Of a stretch of DNA of 64,000 bases, positions 9,333 to 18,911 are shown in pieces. The first letter of the stretch is position 1. Each line of letters begins with the position of its first letter. The notes under the pieces were generated by a model. The model was not told where the DNA came from and made no database searches. It saw only the letters and a list, made by a program, of their open reading frames with translations. The stretch lies in contig NZ_JAMFLG010000019.1 in assembly GCF_023502205.1 (NCBI RefSeq), positions 30,622 to 94,621 on the forward strand, written 5' to 3'. Origin of the DNA: Aquiflexum sp. TKW24L (GTDB taxonomy: Bacteria > Bacteroidota > Bacteroidia > Cytophagales > Cyclobacteriaceae). A program made the position numbers and the translations under genes.

Positions 9333-9362
9333 AAAGCCCATGGTATTTTTACCATGGGCTTT
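9333..9362. terminator. Perfect bidirectional terminator hairpin
   Basis: AAAGCCCATGGTA (9333-9345) and TACCATGGGCTTT (9350-9362) form a perfect 13-bp stem with a TTTT loop. A-rich and T-rich flanks allow termination in both directions, between the redoxin gene and the convergent kynurenine monooxygenase gene. Confidence 0.85.
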
Positions 9363-9366
9363 ACAT

Positions 9367-10722
9367 TTATACAGCTTTCGCTTTGTCCATTTGGTAAAGG
9401 ATGTCTTCATAGTCCAATTTGTCCCAGTTTTGGGAAATCAATGGGCTTGACATTACTTTATCCATGATTTTTTCCTGCAATTTTCCCTGAGCGAATGCTT
9501 CTGAATACGGCATGTTAGAGAAAGTGACCATCGTATAGAGAGGAACCCAATCTTTGGGATAAAGGCTATGCAACTTGGCTTCTATTTTTTTTCTAATCTG
9601 AAATTTTGGATCTGCCACCGAATTTTTCATTTCTTCGAAATTCTCCAAGGCGAGTTGACAAATGGCATCTGTATCTTTCTTTCTCTTTTTTTGGAATTTG
9701 GCAAAAACCAGTTCCCAAGCATTGGTTCCAAATTTTTCGATCAATTCATCCAAAATGAAACAATCCTCAAAACCGCAATTCATACCCTGTCCATAAAAGG
9801 GAACCATGGCATGGGAGGCATCCCCAATAAGTAGGGCACTTTTGAGCATCCAAGGATAGCATTCAATATTGATCAATGCAGAAGTTGGGTTATTGAAATA
9901 TTGCTCCTTCAATTTTGGCATTATTTGGTAAGCATCATCAAAGTAAGTCTCAAAAATACCTGCTACATCCTTCTCGTCCCTGATATTCTCAAAACTCACC
10001 CTTTCCCCTTCGAACGGCAGAAAAAGTGTGCAGGTAAATGATTTATCCGGATTGGGAAGTGCTATCAGCATAAAACTTCCTCTTGGCCAGATATGGAGGG
10101 CATTGGGATCCATGGCAAATTCACCTTCAGCGGTTGCCGGGATGCTCAATTCCTTGTACCCGTGGGTGATATATTCCTGCTTGAAGTCAAATCGGACTTG
10201 CTTCAACATGGCATTTCTCAAAGCTGAATAGGCACCATCGGATCCTATAATTACATTGGAGGATATTTTTTCTTTGTTCCCTTCAGGATCAGCTACCAAC
10301 AGTTCATTGGACCTAAGATCTACCTCCTCGATCCTATGTCCGAAATTATGCTTTACCCCTAATTTTTCCGCTTCATCTATCAACAGATGGGTAAATCTGC
10401 CACGGGATATGGAGTATATCGCCTGACCTTCTTTTCCGTATGGAATAAAACTTGTCTTGCCATGTTCATCATGGATTTTTCTTCCATACATTGGAATGGT
10501 CAAAGGAAGTACTTTTTCTTTTAACCCGGCTTTTTCCAAGGCATTCCAACCCCTATCGCTCAAGGCCATGTTGATGGATCTTCCTTCTTCCTGGTATTGC
10601 CCTTTTCGGTTGTCAGGTCTTTTCTCGTAAACATTTACATCAAGACCCCTTCTCTTTAAATATATACTCAACAATGATCCGATAAGACCGGAACCAAGGA
10701 TGCTGATTTCATTTTTTTTCAT
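9367..10722 (-). CDS. kmo: Kynurenine 3-monooxygenase
   Basis: 451-residue FAD monooxygenase that hydroxylates L-kynurenine to 3-hydroxykynurenine with NADPH and oxygen, in tryptophan catabolism. The N-terminal Rossmann motif ISILGSGLIGSLLSIYL is at about residues 7-23, the family segment GRSINMALSDRGW near 47-59, the DG motif VIIGSDGAYSALR near 158-170, and the flavin-phosphate motif LLIGDASHAMVPFYGQGMN near 296-314. The last is almost invariant in kmo and helps separate it from other hydroxylases. It lies 25 bp downstream of kynU on the same strand, so the two genes act as one unit for the successive steps kynurenine to 3-hydroxykynurenine to 3-hydroxyanthranilate. Confidence 0.95.
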   Translation of the reverse strand: MKKNEISILGSGLIGSLLSIYLKRRGLDVNVYEKRPDNRKGQYQEEGRSINMALSDRGWNALEKAGLKEKVLPLTIPMYGRKIHDEHGKTSFIPYGKEGQAIYSISRGRFTHLLIDEAEKLGVKHNFGHRIEEVDLRSNELLVADPEGNKEKISSNVIIGSDGAYSALRNAMLKQVRFDFKQEYITHGYKELSIPATAEGEFAMDPNALHIWPRGSFMLIALPNPDKSFTCTLFLPFEGERVSFENIRDEKDVAGIFETYFDDAYQIMPKLKEQYFNNPTSALINIECYPWMLKSALLIGDASHAMVPFYGQGMNCGFEDCFILDELIEKFGTNAWELVFAKFQKKRKKDTDAICQLALENFEEMKNSVADPKFQIRKKIEAKLHSLYPKDWVPLYTMVTFSNMPYSEAFAQGKLQEKIMDKVMSSPLISQNWDKLDYEDILYQMDKAKAV

Positions 10723-10747
10723 GGTTTGAGAGATACTATCCGCTTGG

Positions 10748-12034
10748 TTAAGCTAATTTGTGAAGGGATTGTTCTAAGATTTTTGCAAACCTAAAAACAT
10801 CCAGATAGCTGTTATATAATGGTGTGGGTGCGATTCTTATGACGTTTGGATGTCTCCAATCTCCGACGATGGCATTTTGATACAGCTCATCAAAGACTGC
10901 TTTTCCTCCTTTTTTGACCAACAAAGATAATTGACAGCCCCTTTCATTTTTGTTTTTTGGCGTAATTATTTCAATTACAGCACGATCTCTGTTGATCTGT
11001 CCAATCAAAAACTCCAAATACCCTGTCAATAGTTCACTTTTTGCCCTGAGTTGTCCCATGCCTGCTTCCTGAAAAATATCCAAGGATGCCTGATGTGCCG
11101 CCAAAGCAAGCACATTGGAATTGGCTAGTTGCCAACCGTCAGCACCGAACATGGGTTTAAAGCCCTTTTCCATCTTAAACCGCTCTCCTTCATCATGTCC
11201 CCACCAGCCTGCAAACCTCGGCAAATCTGGACTCTCGGCATGGCGCTCATGGACAAAAATCCCTGAGATATTCCCAGGCCCTGAATTCATGTATTTGTAA
11301 CTGCACCAAGTGGCAAAATCTACTCCCCATTCATGAAGATGTAGTGGGATATTTCCTGCAGCATGGGCCAGGTCAAATCCCACTTTTGCTCCGGCAGCAT
11401 GACCTGCAGCAGTGATTGCTTCCATGTCAAAAACCTGCCCCGTATAATATTGCAATCCCGACATCATGACCAAAGCCAATTGGTCTTTATGGTCAGAGAT
11501 GACTTTCAGGATATCTTCTGTCCGTAGGGTATATTCTCCTTCCCTTGGTTCTAATTCAATAATTGCATCCTTTGGATCAAGAAAATGAAACTTGACCTGC
11601 GTCTCTAGCATGTACATGTCAGATGGAAAAGCACCTGCTTCGGTGATGATTTTGAAGCGATCTTTGGAAGGTTGGTAAAATGAAACCATCAAAAAATGAA
11701 GGTTTGAGCTCAGGTTATTCATGGCTACTACCTCATGTTCATGGGCACCGACAATTTCTGCCAAAGCGGGTTTGGATTTTTTGCGGACATGGTACCAGGC
11801 ATCTTCTCCATGAAAATGTCCATCTACTGCCATTTCAGCCCAATTGTCCAATTCTTTTTGGATATATTCTTTGGTGGTTTTGGGTTGTAACCCAAGGGAA
11901 TTACCACAAAAATAAATCGCCTCACGACCACCAACTTTTGGAAAATAAAATCGGGAACGGAAGCTTTTCAATGGATCTTTTTCGTCCATTTCCCGAGCAA
12001 ATGCTTCTGAAAAGCTATAGTTAGTGTTATCCAT
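10748..12034 (-). CDS. kynU: Kynureninase
   Basis: PLP-dependent hydrolase that cleaves (3-hydroxy)kynurenine to (3-hydroxy)anthranilate and alanine. With the ATG at 12034 (MDNTNYSF) it has 428 residues, the usual length. Recognisable elements include FCGNSLGLQPK near residue 42, the PLP-site segment WCSYKYMNSGPGN near 238-250 with the Schiff-base lysine, and FAGWWGHD near 275. The same frame stays open to 12259, but the added 75 residues are basic, unlike kynureninase, and would overlap ridA on the other strand, so they are rejected. The start fits divergence from ridA with a 160-bp promoter gap. Confidence 0.95.
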   Translation of the reverse strand: MDNTNYSFSEAFAREMDEKDPLKSFRSRFYFPKVGGREAIYFCGNSLGLQPKTTKEYIQKELDNWAEMAVDGHFHGEDAWYHVRKKSKPALAEIVGAHEHEVVAMNNLSSNLHFLMVSFYQPSKDRFKIITEAGAFPSDMYMLETQVKFHFLDPKDAIIELEPREGEYTLRTEDILKVISDHKDQLALVMMSGLQYYTGQVFDMEAITAAGHAAGAKVGFDLAHAAGNIPLHLHEWGVDFATWCSYKYMNSGPGNISGIFVHERHAESPDLPRFAGWWGHDEGERFKMEKGFKPMFGADGWQLANSNVLALAAHQASLDIFQEAGMGQLRAKSELLTGYLEFLIGQINRDRAVIEIITPKNKNERGCQLSLLVKKGGKAVFDELYQNAIVGDWRHPNVIRIAPTPLYNSYLDVFRFAKILEQSLHKLA

Positions 12035-12194
12035 TTTTTGAAAATCAATGAAATAAAGTCGTGTTCGTTTAACCAAGTTCTCAGGAATAGGTTTCTTACA
12101 ATCTTCAAAAATACCATGTTTCCTTTTTGAAAAAAACCGATTTGATTTCGGTGGTAGTATCTGAATCTGTATTTTGCACAAAAATAGATAACCC

Positions 12195-12614
12195 ATGTCC
12201 AAAGAAATAATCTTTTCAAGTGATGCCCCTGCGCCAATAGGGCCATATAGCCAAGCCATTAAAATAGGAAATACACTCTATCTGTCAGGTCAGATTGCCT
12301 TGGATCCAGTGACCGGCGAATTGATCAACGAAAACATTACCGAAGAGACTCATGCTGTAATGAAAAACATGGATGCGGTTTTGAGAGCAGGAGGTTTCAC
12401 TTTTGCTGACGTGGTCAAATGCACGATTTTCATCAGAGATATGGGTGAGTTTGGCACCATCAATGAAGCTTACGGCCAATATTTCAAATCAAATCCTCCT
12501 GCAAGGGAAACAGTAGAAGTCAGTAAGCTTCCCAAAAATGTAAATGTGGAGATTTCCTGCATAGCAGCTAGAAGTGAACCTACCCTTTCAACGGTTCAAT
12601 TATTAAATCCATAA
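12195..12614 (+). CDS. ridA: RidA family reactive-intermediate deaminase
   Basis: 139-residue enzyme that hydrolyses reactive enamine/imine intermediates, for example 2-aminoacrylate made by PLP enzymes. Sequence hallmarks of the archetypal RidA group are APIGPYSQA near residues 13-21, LYLSGQIALDP near 28-38 and the arginine-bearing PPARETVEVSKLPKNVNVEI near 101-120, with the catalytic arginine in PARE. The C-terminus is about ten residues longer than Escherichia coli RidA. Position, divergent from kynU, suggests a link to tryptophan breakdown; some Rid proteins act as 2-aminomuconate deaminases, but the sequence here looks like general RidA and I would not assign that role. Confidence 0.93.
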   Translation: MSKEIIFSSDAPAPIGPYSQAIKIGNTLYLSGQIALDPVTGELINENITEETHAVMKNMDAVLRAGGFTFADVVKCTIFIRDMGEFGTINEAYGQYFKSNPPARETVEVSKLPKNVNVEISCIAARSEPTLSTVQLLNP

Positions 12615-12664
12615 AATCCTCAGCGTTACATCTAACTATTTGTATTGACTTGAGTTAGGTTGCA

Positions 12665-13150
12665 ATGAATCCATTTCCCAATCATAGCGAAGTCCTAGTC
12701 TCCGCCTTGTCCAAAAAGGAAGTGGAAGTAAGATTGAAAAAAGTAACCCATGACATCAACTTTTTGGATTATGAACAAAGACTTCAAAAAGGTTTTAAGT
12801 TCAATGGGCAAGTGGGCAAGGATGCATTCAGACTTTCCTTGGCCATAGATAATCCTGACAGTTTTTTACCTTTGATTTTGGGAAAAATAGAAGGTACTCC
12901 AAAAGGCTGCATCCTTTTTCTGCAATACAAGCTGTTCCCTAGTTCCACGTTTTTCTTGGGGTTTTGGACCGTAGTGACATTAGCTTTGACAGTATTCTTT
13001 GGATTTATTTCTCATAAGCCAGCTTACGCGGCATTCTGTTTCCTTGCCTGTGTGGGCAATTATTTATTTGTCTGGAATTATTTCAAAAGAAAAATCAGCA
13101 TTTCGAAGGGTATTTTTCATGAAATTCTTAACCTTAATTTGAAGGATTAA
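12665..13150 (+). CDS. Small membrane protein of unknown function
   Basis: 161 residues. The N-terminal 90 are soluble and charged, with a pattern (VEVRLKKVTHDINFLDY...FKFNGQVGKDAFRLSL) seen in uncharacterised Bacteroidota membrane proteins. Two adjacent transmembrane helices follow (TFFLGFWTVVTLALTVFFGF and YAAFCFLACVGNYLFVWNYF), then a basic KRK segment and a short tail. No family is recognised. It starts 51 bp after ridA on the same strand and 74 bp before fumC, so it may be part of either unit. Confidence 0.7.
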   Translation: MNPFPNHSEVLVSALSKKEVEVRLKKVTHDINFLDYEQRLQKGFKFNGQVGKDAFRLSLAIDNPDSFLPLILGKIEGTPKGCILFLQYKLFPSSTFFLGFWTVVTLALTVFFGFISHKPAYAAFCFLACVGNYLFVWNYFKRKISISKGIFHEILNLNLKD

Positions 13151-13223
13151 TTCCCCCATTCTTTATGTATTCTTCCACACAGGTAGTATTTTAGCAGACT
13201 GAAAAATAACCACGTAAAATAAT

Positions 13224-14624
13224 ATGAGCATCAGGATAGAAAAAGATACGATGGGGCCTGTGGAGGTTCCTGCTGACAAATATTGGGGAGCACAAACCCA
13301 AAGATCCATCAACAATTTCAAAATCGGCGGAGAAAGAAACCGCATGCCGATCGAAATCATCAGGGCCTTTGCGATCCTCAAAAAATCCGCTGCCATTACC
13401 AATGCCGAGCTCGGCGTATTGACACAGGACAAAGCTGACATCATTGCCAAAGTCTGCGATGAGATATTGACAGGACAACATGACGATCAGTTTCCACTGG
13501 TGATCTGGCAAACAGGTTCAGGCACACAGTCCAACATGAACGCCAACGAAGTAATCGCCTACAGGGCACATGTGCTTCTGGGAGGTTCATTGGAAGATGC
13601 CAAAAAGAAAATTCACCCCAACGACGATGTGAACAAATCACAGTCATCCAACGATACATTTCCTACAGCGATGCATATCGCGGCTTACAAAATGGTAATG
13701 GAAACAACCATTCCCGGAGTTGAACTACTCAAAAATACGCTGAAAGCAAAATCCGAGGAATTTATGGGTGTAGTCAAAATCGGCAGGACACACTTTATGG
13801 ATGCCACGCCGCTTACTTTGGGTCAGGAGTTTTCGGGCTATGTCGCCCAACTTGAACACGGACTGAAAGCTCTGAGAAATACCTTGCCTCACTTGTCAGA
13901 ACTCGCCCTTGGCGGAACTGCAGTAGGAACCGGATTGAATACTCCCGCAGGTTATTCTGAATTGGTAGCTGAAAAAATCGCCCAATTCTCCGGTCAGCCG
14001 ATGGTCACTGCACCCAATAAATTTGAAGCACTTGCGGCCCATGACGGCATCGTGGAAACACATGGAGCCTTGAAGCAATTGGCTGTGAGTCTGATGAAAA
14101 TTGCCAACGACATCAGGATGCTTTCATCTGGTCCAAGATCAGGAATCGGTGAAATCCTGATCCCTGAGAATGAACCCGGTTCATCCATCATGCCGGGCAA
14201 AGTCAATCCAACCCAAGTGGAAGCAATCACCATGGTCGCGGCACAGGTGATGGGAAATGACGTGGCAATATCCATCGGCGGATCCAACGGACATTTTGAA
14301 CTGAATGTCTTCAAACCGATGATGATTGCCAACTTCCTCCAATCCGCCAGGTTGATCGGAGATGCCTGTGTGTCCTTCAATGACAACTGCGCCATCGGCA
14401 TTGAGCCAAACACAGCATTTATCAAGAGACATTTAGAGAATTCCCTGATGTTGGTGACGGCGTTAAATCCTTATATCGGTTATGAAAACGCTGCTGCCAT
14501 CGCCAAGAAAGCCCATAAAGAAGGCACTAGCCTGAGAGAAGCGGCTTTGGATTTGGGTTTGTTGACCAATGAGCAATTTGACGAATGGGTGAAGCCGGAG
14601 GACATGATCGGCAGTTTAAAATAA
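13224..14624 (+). CDS. fumC: Fumarate hydratase, class II
   Basis: 466-residue, iron-independent fumarase of the TCA cycle, interconverting fumarate and malate as a homotetramer. The fumarase/aspartase superfamily signature [15 protein letters not shown] is at about residues 319-333 with the catalytic-loop serine. Substrate segments [15 protein letters not shown] (near 94-108) and [13 protein letters not shown] (near 137-149) and the [11 protein letters not shown] block distinguish it from aspartase and adenylosuccinate lyase. Length is standard. The next gene, a small exported protein, begins 19 bp later on the same strand. Confidence 0.96.
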   Translation: MSIRIEKDTMGPVEVPADKYWGAQTQRSINNFKIGGERNRMPIEIIRAFAILKKSAAITNAELGVLTQDKADIIAKVCDEILTGQHDDQFPLVIWQTGSGTQSNMNANEVIAYRAHVLLGGSLEDAKKKIHPNDDVNKSQSSNDTFPTAMHIAAYKMVMETTIPGVELLKNTLKAKSEEFMGVVKIGRTHFMDATPLTLGQEFSGYVAQLEHGLKALRNTLPHLSELALGGTAVGTGLNTPAGYSELVAEKIAQFSGQPMVTAPNKFEALAAHDGIVETHGALKQLAVSLMKIANDIRMLSSGPRSGIGEILIPENEPGSSIMPGKVNPTQVEAITMVAAQVMGNDVAISIGGSNGHFELNVFKPMMIANFLQSARLIGDACVSFNDNCAIGIEPNTAFIKRHLENSLMLVTALNPYIGYENAAAIAKKAHKEGTSLREAALDLGLLTNEQFDEWVKPEDMIGSLK

Positions 14625-14643
14625 AAAATCAATTTACCCCTAT

Positions 14644-14964
14644 ATGAAAAAAACGAATATTTTGATGACTTCAGCCGCTGCGCTGCTCCTGTTTTCCACC
14701 ACCCCTACTTTTGCTGAAAGCAAAGACAAAAAAGAACCCAAAGTATTGACTGCTGAAGAGCAGGTAAAACTTGAGGAAATAGAAGCGCGGGTTCTTGAAA
14801 TCCGGGATATGAAATTATCCAATCTTGAGAAAGCCGAAAAAGCTGAAATCAAAGCGGAACTGAAAAGCCTCGAAGAAGAAGCCAAAGCCCTCAATGGAAG
14901 CGGACTTTACATTTCCACAGGGGCTTTGATTATCATTATCATCCTTTTGATTATTCTTATTTAA
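14644..14964 (+). CDS. Small exported, membrane-anchored helical protein, unknown
   Basis: 106 residues. The first 24 form a signal peptide (MKKTNILMTSAAALLLFSTTPTFA). A long charged helix follows (about residues 25-85), rich in Glu, Lys and Leu with heptad-like spacing, probably a coiled coil. The protein ends in a strongly hydrophobic stretch of Ile/Leu (TGALIIIIILLIILI) that should anchor the C-terminus. No family is recognised; the design resembles small inner-membrane scaffold proteins. It lies 19 bp after fumC and ahead of a strong terminator, suggesting co-transcription. Confidence 0.7.
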   Translation: MKKTNILMTSAAALLLFSTTPTFAESKDKKEPKVLTAEEQVKLEEIEARVLEIRDMKLSNLEKAEKAEIKAELKSLEEEAKALNGSGLYISTGALIIIIILLIILI

Positions 14965-15029
14965 AACAGTCAGCACTTCAGATTCAAAGCTGAGAGGTAA
15001 TCAAAGCTTTTTTGAAGGGAATTTGGGGG

Positions 15030-15084
15030 ATCAGGAGTCAGGTAAATTTCTAATGGAGAAATTGCTTGGCTCCTGATTTTTTTT
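15030..15084 (+). terminator. Rho-independent terminator
   Basis: ATCAGGAG (from 15030) pairs with CTCCTGAT (ending 15077), with an inner AATTTCT/AGAAATT stem, followed by a run of T. A weaker AAAGCT/AGCTTT hairpin with six T lies just before it. Together they end the fumC unit. Confidence 0.75.
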
Positions 15085-15216
15085 ACTCACATTGCATTTT
15101 TGCATTCATAAGTAACTCCTTTTCAGTAGTTCCCATTATTTTGGGTTTCCGTTTGTGTACTACGGATTTTCATTTGATAACTTTTGAATGAACCAAAAAA
15201 TAATAAAGACATTGGG

Positions 15217-15654
15217 TCAACTATCTATGGTTTTCAAATATTTCTTCACCTTGATGGATCGCAAAAATATAATTGTGAGCAGAACTATCCATATAATTTG
15301 ATTGAAACCGATTTGAAACACAGTCCTTTTATTCCATCCCAAATCAGGGATAAAGGCTACAAGAACCCAAAGCAAAAGAGCCAAGTGCCCGATGATCCCC
15401 CCTAAAATTAAATATTGCCAACTGATCGGGTAAAATGCACTCATAAAAATCAGAAATCCAAGAATCATCCCAAAGATCCCAAAGACATTGGTATTCGATT
15501 CGGCAAGGTAGTCCGGATTCATGGACAGCCATTTCAAAAAGTCTTCCCCGAAGTATCGGAAGAAAGCCGACCAGGCAAAGGTGTACATTCCTGTAAGCAA
15601 TAGCAGTCCCCGCAGCGGCATTGGGAAACTTGGTGTAATGCTGTTTTTGTCCAT
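15217..15654 (-). CDS. Four-helix membrane protein of unknown function
   Basis: 145 residues with four predicted transmembrane helices (MPLRGLLLLTGMYTFAWSAFF; NVFGIFGMILGFLIFMSAFY; YLILGGIIGHLALLLWVLVAFI; FNQIIWIVLLTIIFLRS) and a short basic C-terminus (KVKKYLKTIDS). No motif for catalysis or transport is visible and I do not recognise a family. It stands alone on the minus strand, divergent from the amidase gene with a 74-bp gap. Confidence 0.75.
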   Translation of the reverse strand: MDKNSITPSFPMPLRGLLLLTGMYTFAWSAFFRYFGEDFLKWLSMNPDYLAESNTNVFGIFGMILGFLIFMSAFYPISWQYLILGGIIGHLALLLWVLVAFIPDLGWNKRTVFQIGFNQIIWIVLLTIIFLRSIKVKKYLKTIDS

Positions 15655-15728
15655 AATCTAAATTGGCTATATTCCTCGAAAATAACATTTATCCACTCGG
15701 ATAGGTTTTTTCCAAAACGTAAATCTAC

Positions 15729-17405
15729 ATGAAGAGAAGTATAAATAAGAACCAGATAGGTTTAATTGTAGGGGGAATACTTCTCCTGTCTGCCGGATTT
15801 GTCGGTGGCAAAATGATGGCGGACATCACTCCCGAAAACATTGCCAACGCCGAAGTTCTGATCGGACTTGAATTTTCTTCGGCTGAAAGGGACAGCATGA
15901 ACCGCAACCTCACCAATTACAGGTCGAGTTACGAGACCATGCGCAAGCAGCCGATCACCAATAACGTGGCTCCGGCCATTGGCTTCAATCCCCTTCCCCA
16001 TGGTTTTGTACCAAACCAAATTCAGGAAATTAGTGATTGGGGCATACCTGCCAATGTCAGTTTGCCCAATAAGGAAGCCGATATCGCTTACATGTCTGTG
16101 GCCGAACTTTCCTCTTTGATCAAAAGCAAAAAACTGACCTCGGAAAGATTGACCAAAATCTACCTCGATAGGATCAAAACTTATTCTGATACGCTTCAGT
16201 GCCTCATCACCCTGATGGAAACTGAAGGCATGCAAAAAGCCAAAGCCATGGATGCCGAGCTTGCAAAAGGAATCTACCGTGGCCCGCTGCATGGTATTCC
16301 TTATGGCATCAAGGATTTGTTGGCAGTAAAAGGTACCAAAACCACTTGGGGCGCCATGCCCTACAAGGATCAGACGATCGATCAAACTGCCACGGTGGTA
16401 GAAAAACTCAATGAAGCAGGCGCTGTCTTGGTGGGTAAATTTACCTTGGGCGCCTTGGCTATGGGAGATGTGTGGTATGGAGGCGTAACCAAAAATCCCT
16501 GGAACATGAAGAAAGGTTCGAGCGGTTCATCAGCGGGTTCTGCCTCCGCGGTAAGTGCGGGATTAGTGCCTTTTGCGATCGGAACCGAAACACTCGGTAG
16601 CATCGTCTCCCCTTCTACAAGGAATGGCGTGACGGGATTGAGACCTACCTTTGGAAGGGTAAGCCGTCACGGAGCCATGGCGCTGAGTTGGAGCATGGAC
16701 AAAATCGGTCCTATCTCTAGGTCTGCATTGGACAACGGTATCGTGCTTTCGGTCATCAACGGATTTGACTCCAAAGACAAAAGTACCATCGCGGCTGCCT
16801 TTCAATACAATACCAAAAAGTCCATCAAAGAACTTAAGATCGGGTATTTTGCTTCTTTCTTCGAAGGAACAAGGGCCAACATTGACAAAGACCAAAAAGT
16901 ATTGGAAGACCTCAGGGCGATGGGATTGGAACTTCATCCTGTCGAACTCAATACTTCTGTCGATCCGAGCAGCATGCTGATATCGCTATATGTGGAAGGT
17001 GCCGCAGCTTTTGATGACCTTACTAGGCTGAATCTCGATGACCAACTTGTCGCTCAAAACCGGAATGCTTGGCCAAATCTTTTTCGGGCAGCAAGGTTTA
17101 TCCCTGCAGTCGAATACATTCAGGCCAACAGGTACCGAAGCATTTTGATCGAAGAGATGCACGCCTTGTTTCAGGAATATGATGTGATCGTGACACCCTC
17201 TTTTGCAGGAAATCAACTTCAGATCACCAACCTGACCGGACATCCTGCCCTTTGTATGCCAAACGGTTTTGCTGAAAACGGCAGCCCGACTTCCATTACT
17301 TTTCTCGCCAATCTTTTTGACGAAGAAAAATTGATCATGCTGGGAAAAGCCTATCAGGAAAAAACCGACTGGCAGCAAAAGAGACCTCCATTTTTTGACA
17401 AATAG
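15729..17405 (+). CDS. Amidase signature family hydrolase, membrane-anchored
   Basis: 558-residue amide hydrolase with an N-terminal hydrophobic anchor or signal (QIGLIVGGILLLSAGFVGG) and a spacer of about 110 residues before the amidase-signature domain. The Ser-cisSer-Lys triad is visible: lysine in HGIPYGIKDLLAVKG, cis-serine in KGSSGSSAGSASAVSAG and nucleophile serine in the TETLGSIVSPS segment. The last differs from the common GGSIRxPA form (IVSPS), as in a subgroup of exported bacterial amidases. The natural substrate is unknown; the location outside the cytoplasmic membrane argues against a role in Glu-tRNA amidation. It is 18 bp upstream of a sarcosine/N-methyltryptophan oxidase-like gene, which suggests sequential action on an N-methylated amide. 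Confidence 0.88.
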   Translation: MKRSINKNQIGLIVGGILLLSAGFVGGKMMADITPENIANAEVLIGLEFSSAERDSMNRNLTNYRSSYETMRKQPITNNVAPAIGFNPLPHGFVPNQIQEISDWGIPANVSLPNKEADIAYMSVAELSSLIKSKKLTSERLTKIYLDRIKTYSDTLQCLITLMETEGMQKAKAMDAELAKGIYRGPLHGIPYGIKDLLAVKGTKTTWGAMPYKDQTIDQTATVVEKLNEAGAVLVGKFTLGALAMGDVWYGGVTKNPWNMKKGSSGSSAGSASAVSAGLVPFAIGTETLGSIVSPSTRNGVTGLRPTFGRVSRHGAMALSWSMDKIGPISRSALDNGIVLSVINGFDSKDKSTIAAAFQYNTKKSIKELKIGYFASFFEGTRANIDKDQKVLEDLRAMGLELHPVELNTSVDPSSMLISLYVEGAAAFDDLTRLNLDDQLVAQNRNAWPNLFRAARFIPAVEYIQANRYRSILIEEMHALFQEYDVIVTPSFAGNQLQITNLTGHPALCMPNGFAENGSPTSITFLANLFDEEKLIMLGKAYQEKTDWQQKRPPFFDK

Positions 17406-17423
17406 AAATCCATCCAAACCCCA

Positions 17424-18590
17424 ATGGAAAGAAATACCTACGATGTGGCGGTGATCGGCTTGGGAGCTTTGGGCTCCTCGACCCTTTGGCAATTGAGCAA
17501 ATCAGGTAAAAGGATTCTTGGTATTGACCAGTTTTCACCTCCACATACCATGGGTTCTTCACATGGGGAAACGAGGATTACCAGACTTGCAGTGGGCGAA
17601 GGAATGGATTTTGTGCCAATTGTAAAAAGGTCCCATGAAATTTGGAAAGATCTTGAATCCCAAACCGGGACTTCCATCATGACGACCACAGGAGGTTTGC
17701 TTTTTGATTCCGGAATCCAAAGTTGGGCGAAGCATGGCTCGGAAGGTTTTTTCGAAAGGACAGTGACATTCGCCCAAGAAGAAAACATTCCCTATGAGGT
17801 TTTTGATGCCGTAGAACTCCAAAATCGCTTTTCGGAATTCAACTTGGAAGAGAGCGGCAAAGTCTATTTCGAGCCAAGCGCAGGATTTCTCAGACCAGAG
17901 TTGGCGATATCTACCCAACTCCAACTGGCAGAACAAAACGGCGCAGTCATCAAAACCCATACAAAAGTTTTGGGTATATCTCCCTTACCGGGTGGCGGGG
18001 TGCAGATCCAAACCAACCAAGGGACATTCGAAGCTGCCCGTGCAGTCATCAGCGCAGGTCCGTGGGTGAAGGATTTCCTCCCCTCTTTCGTCAAGACCCA
18101 ATTCAAAATTTGCAGACAGATCCTGCATTGGATTCCCAAAAATGGAGAAGCTTTTGAATTGGGAAAAACTCCGGTATTCATGTGGGGATTTGGAGCCGGT
18201 CCGGAGGATTTTATCTACGGTTTCCCTTCTTTGGATGGCGCTACGATCAAAGTCGCCTCGGAATCATTTTTGGAAAGGAACCATCCCGACACGATTTTGA
18301 GGGATGTTTCAGAGGCAGAACAAAGTGATTTTATCCAAAATAAAATCGCCAACCGATTTTACCACATAGAAAAAAAGGTAGTCCAATCCAAAGTCTGTAT
18401 CTACACTGTCACTTCAGATTCGTATTTTGTGGTGGATGAATTACCTGATTTTCCGGAGGTCTTGGTGGCATCGGCTTGCAGCGGTCATGGGTTCAAGCAT
18501 TCCGCCGGACTCGGAGAAGGCATTGCAGCTAAAATCCTTGGAAAGAAGGCGGGGTTTGATTTGGGGGTTTTTGGGTGGAGGGAATATTAA
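17424..18590 (+). CDS. Monomeric sarcosine oxidase / N-methyl-L-tryptophan oxidase family
   Basis: 388-residue flavoprotein that oxidatively demethylates N-methyl amino acids, producing formaldehyde and hydrogen peroxide. The Rossmann motif VAVIGLGALGSSTLWQL is at about residues 9-25, followed by FSPPHTMGSSHGETRITR near 37-54, highly typical of the MSOX/MTOX/SolA group. Near the C-terminus SKVCIYTVTSDSYFVVD places a cysteine where covalent FAD is attached in MSOX, and ACSGHGFKHSAGLGE matches the flavin-binding SGHGFK motif. Whether sarcosine, N-methyltryptophan or pipecolate is preferred cannot be read from the sequence. It is coupled with the amidase gene (18-bp gap). Confidence 0.9.
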   Translation: MERNTYDVAVIGLGALGSSTLWQLSKSGKRILGIDQFSPPHTMGSSHGETRITRLAVGEGMDFVPIVKRSHEIWKDLESQTGTSIMTTTGGLLFDSGIQSWAKHGSEGFFERTVTFAQEENIPYEVFDAVELQNRFSEFNLEESGKVYFEPSAGFLRPELAISTQLQLAEQNGAVIKTHTKVLGISPLPGGGVQIQTNQGTFEAARAVISAGPWVKDFLPSFVKTQFKICRQILHWIPKNGEAFELGKTPVFMWGFGAGPEDFIYGFPSLDGATIKVASESFLERNHPDTILRDVSEAEQSDFIQNKIANRFYHIEKKVVQSKVCIYTVTSDSYFVVDELPDFPEVLVASACSGHGFKHSAGLGEGIAAKILGKKAGFDLGVFGWREY

Positions 18591-18911
18591 AAATTATAGG
18601 ATATCCGCTTCTTTGCCAGTGACCCAATATTCTTCTTCAGTCGGGACGGATCCCGCTATCGGGACGGAAGACCGAAGACCGATGTAGCCGGAAATTCAAG
18701 CTTTATCCAAGAATTTTATAAATAACCACATTACTTGGATCATTTGCTAAATCCAAATTGGTTGATATTGTTTTGTTTACATAACTTTTATTGGCCTTTA
18801 AGGCTTTTCACATAATAGCGCAATGGATTTCAGATTCTGCAAACTGCAAACTGAATACTGAATACTGAACACTCTAATACAAAGCCACTATTTCAAAACT
18901 GCATTAACTGC
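18591..18911. other. Non-coding gap with degenerate repeats
   Basis: No gene is seen. Around 18640-18685 there are inverted and direct copies of TCGGGACGGA separated by TCCCGCTATC, a dispersed palindrome type seen in Bacteroidota intergenic DNA. Around 18835-18880 are tandem-like steps of the low-complexity word CTGAATACTGAA. No terminator with a T run was found. Confidence 0.5.

Noticed and set aside
9325..9366. Small RNA gene at the 13-bp perfect hairpin
   Set aside because: Position between convergent stop codons with A/T flanks on both sides is fully explained by a bidirectional terminator.
10748..12259. Kynureninase read from the upstream start at 12259 (503 residues)
   Set aside because: The extra 75 residues are basic, do not resemble the family and overlap ridA on the other strand; the ATG at 12034 gives the normal length.
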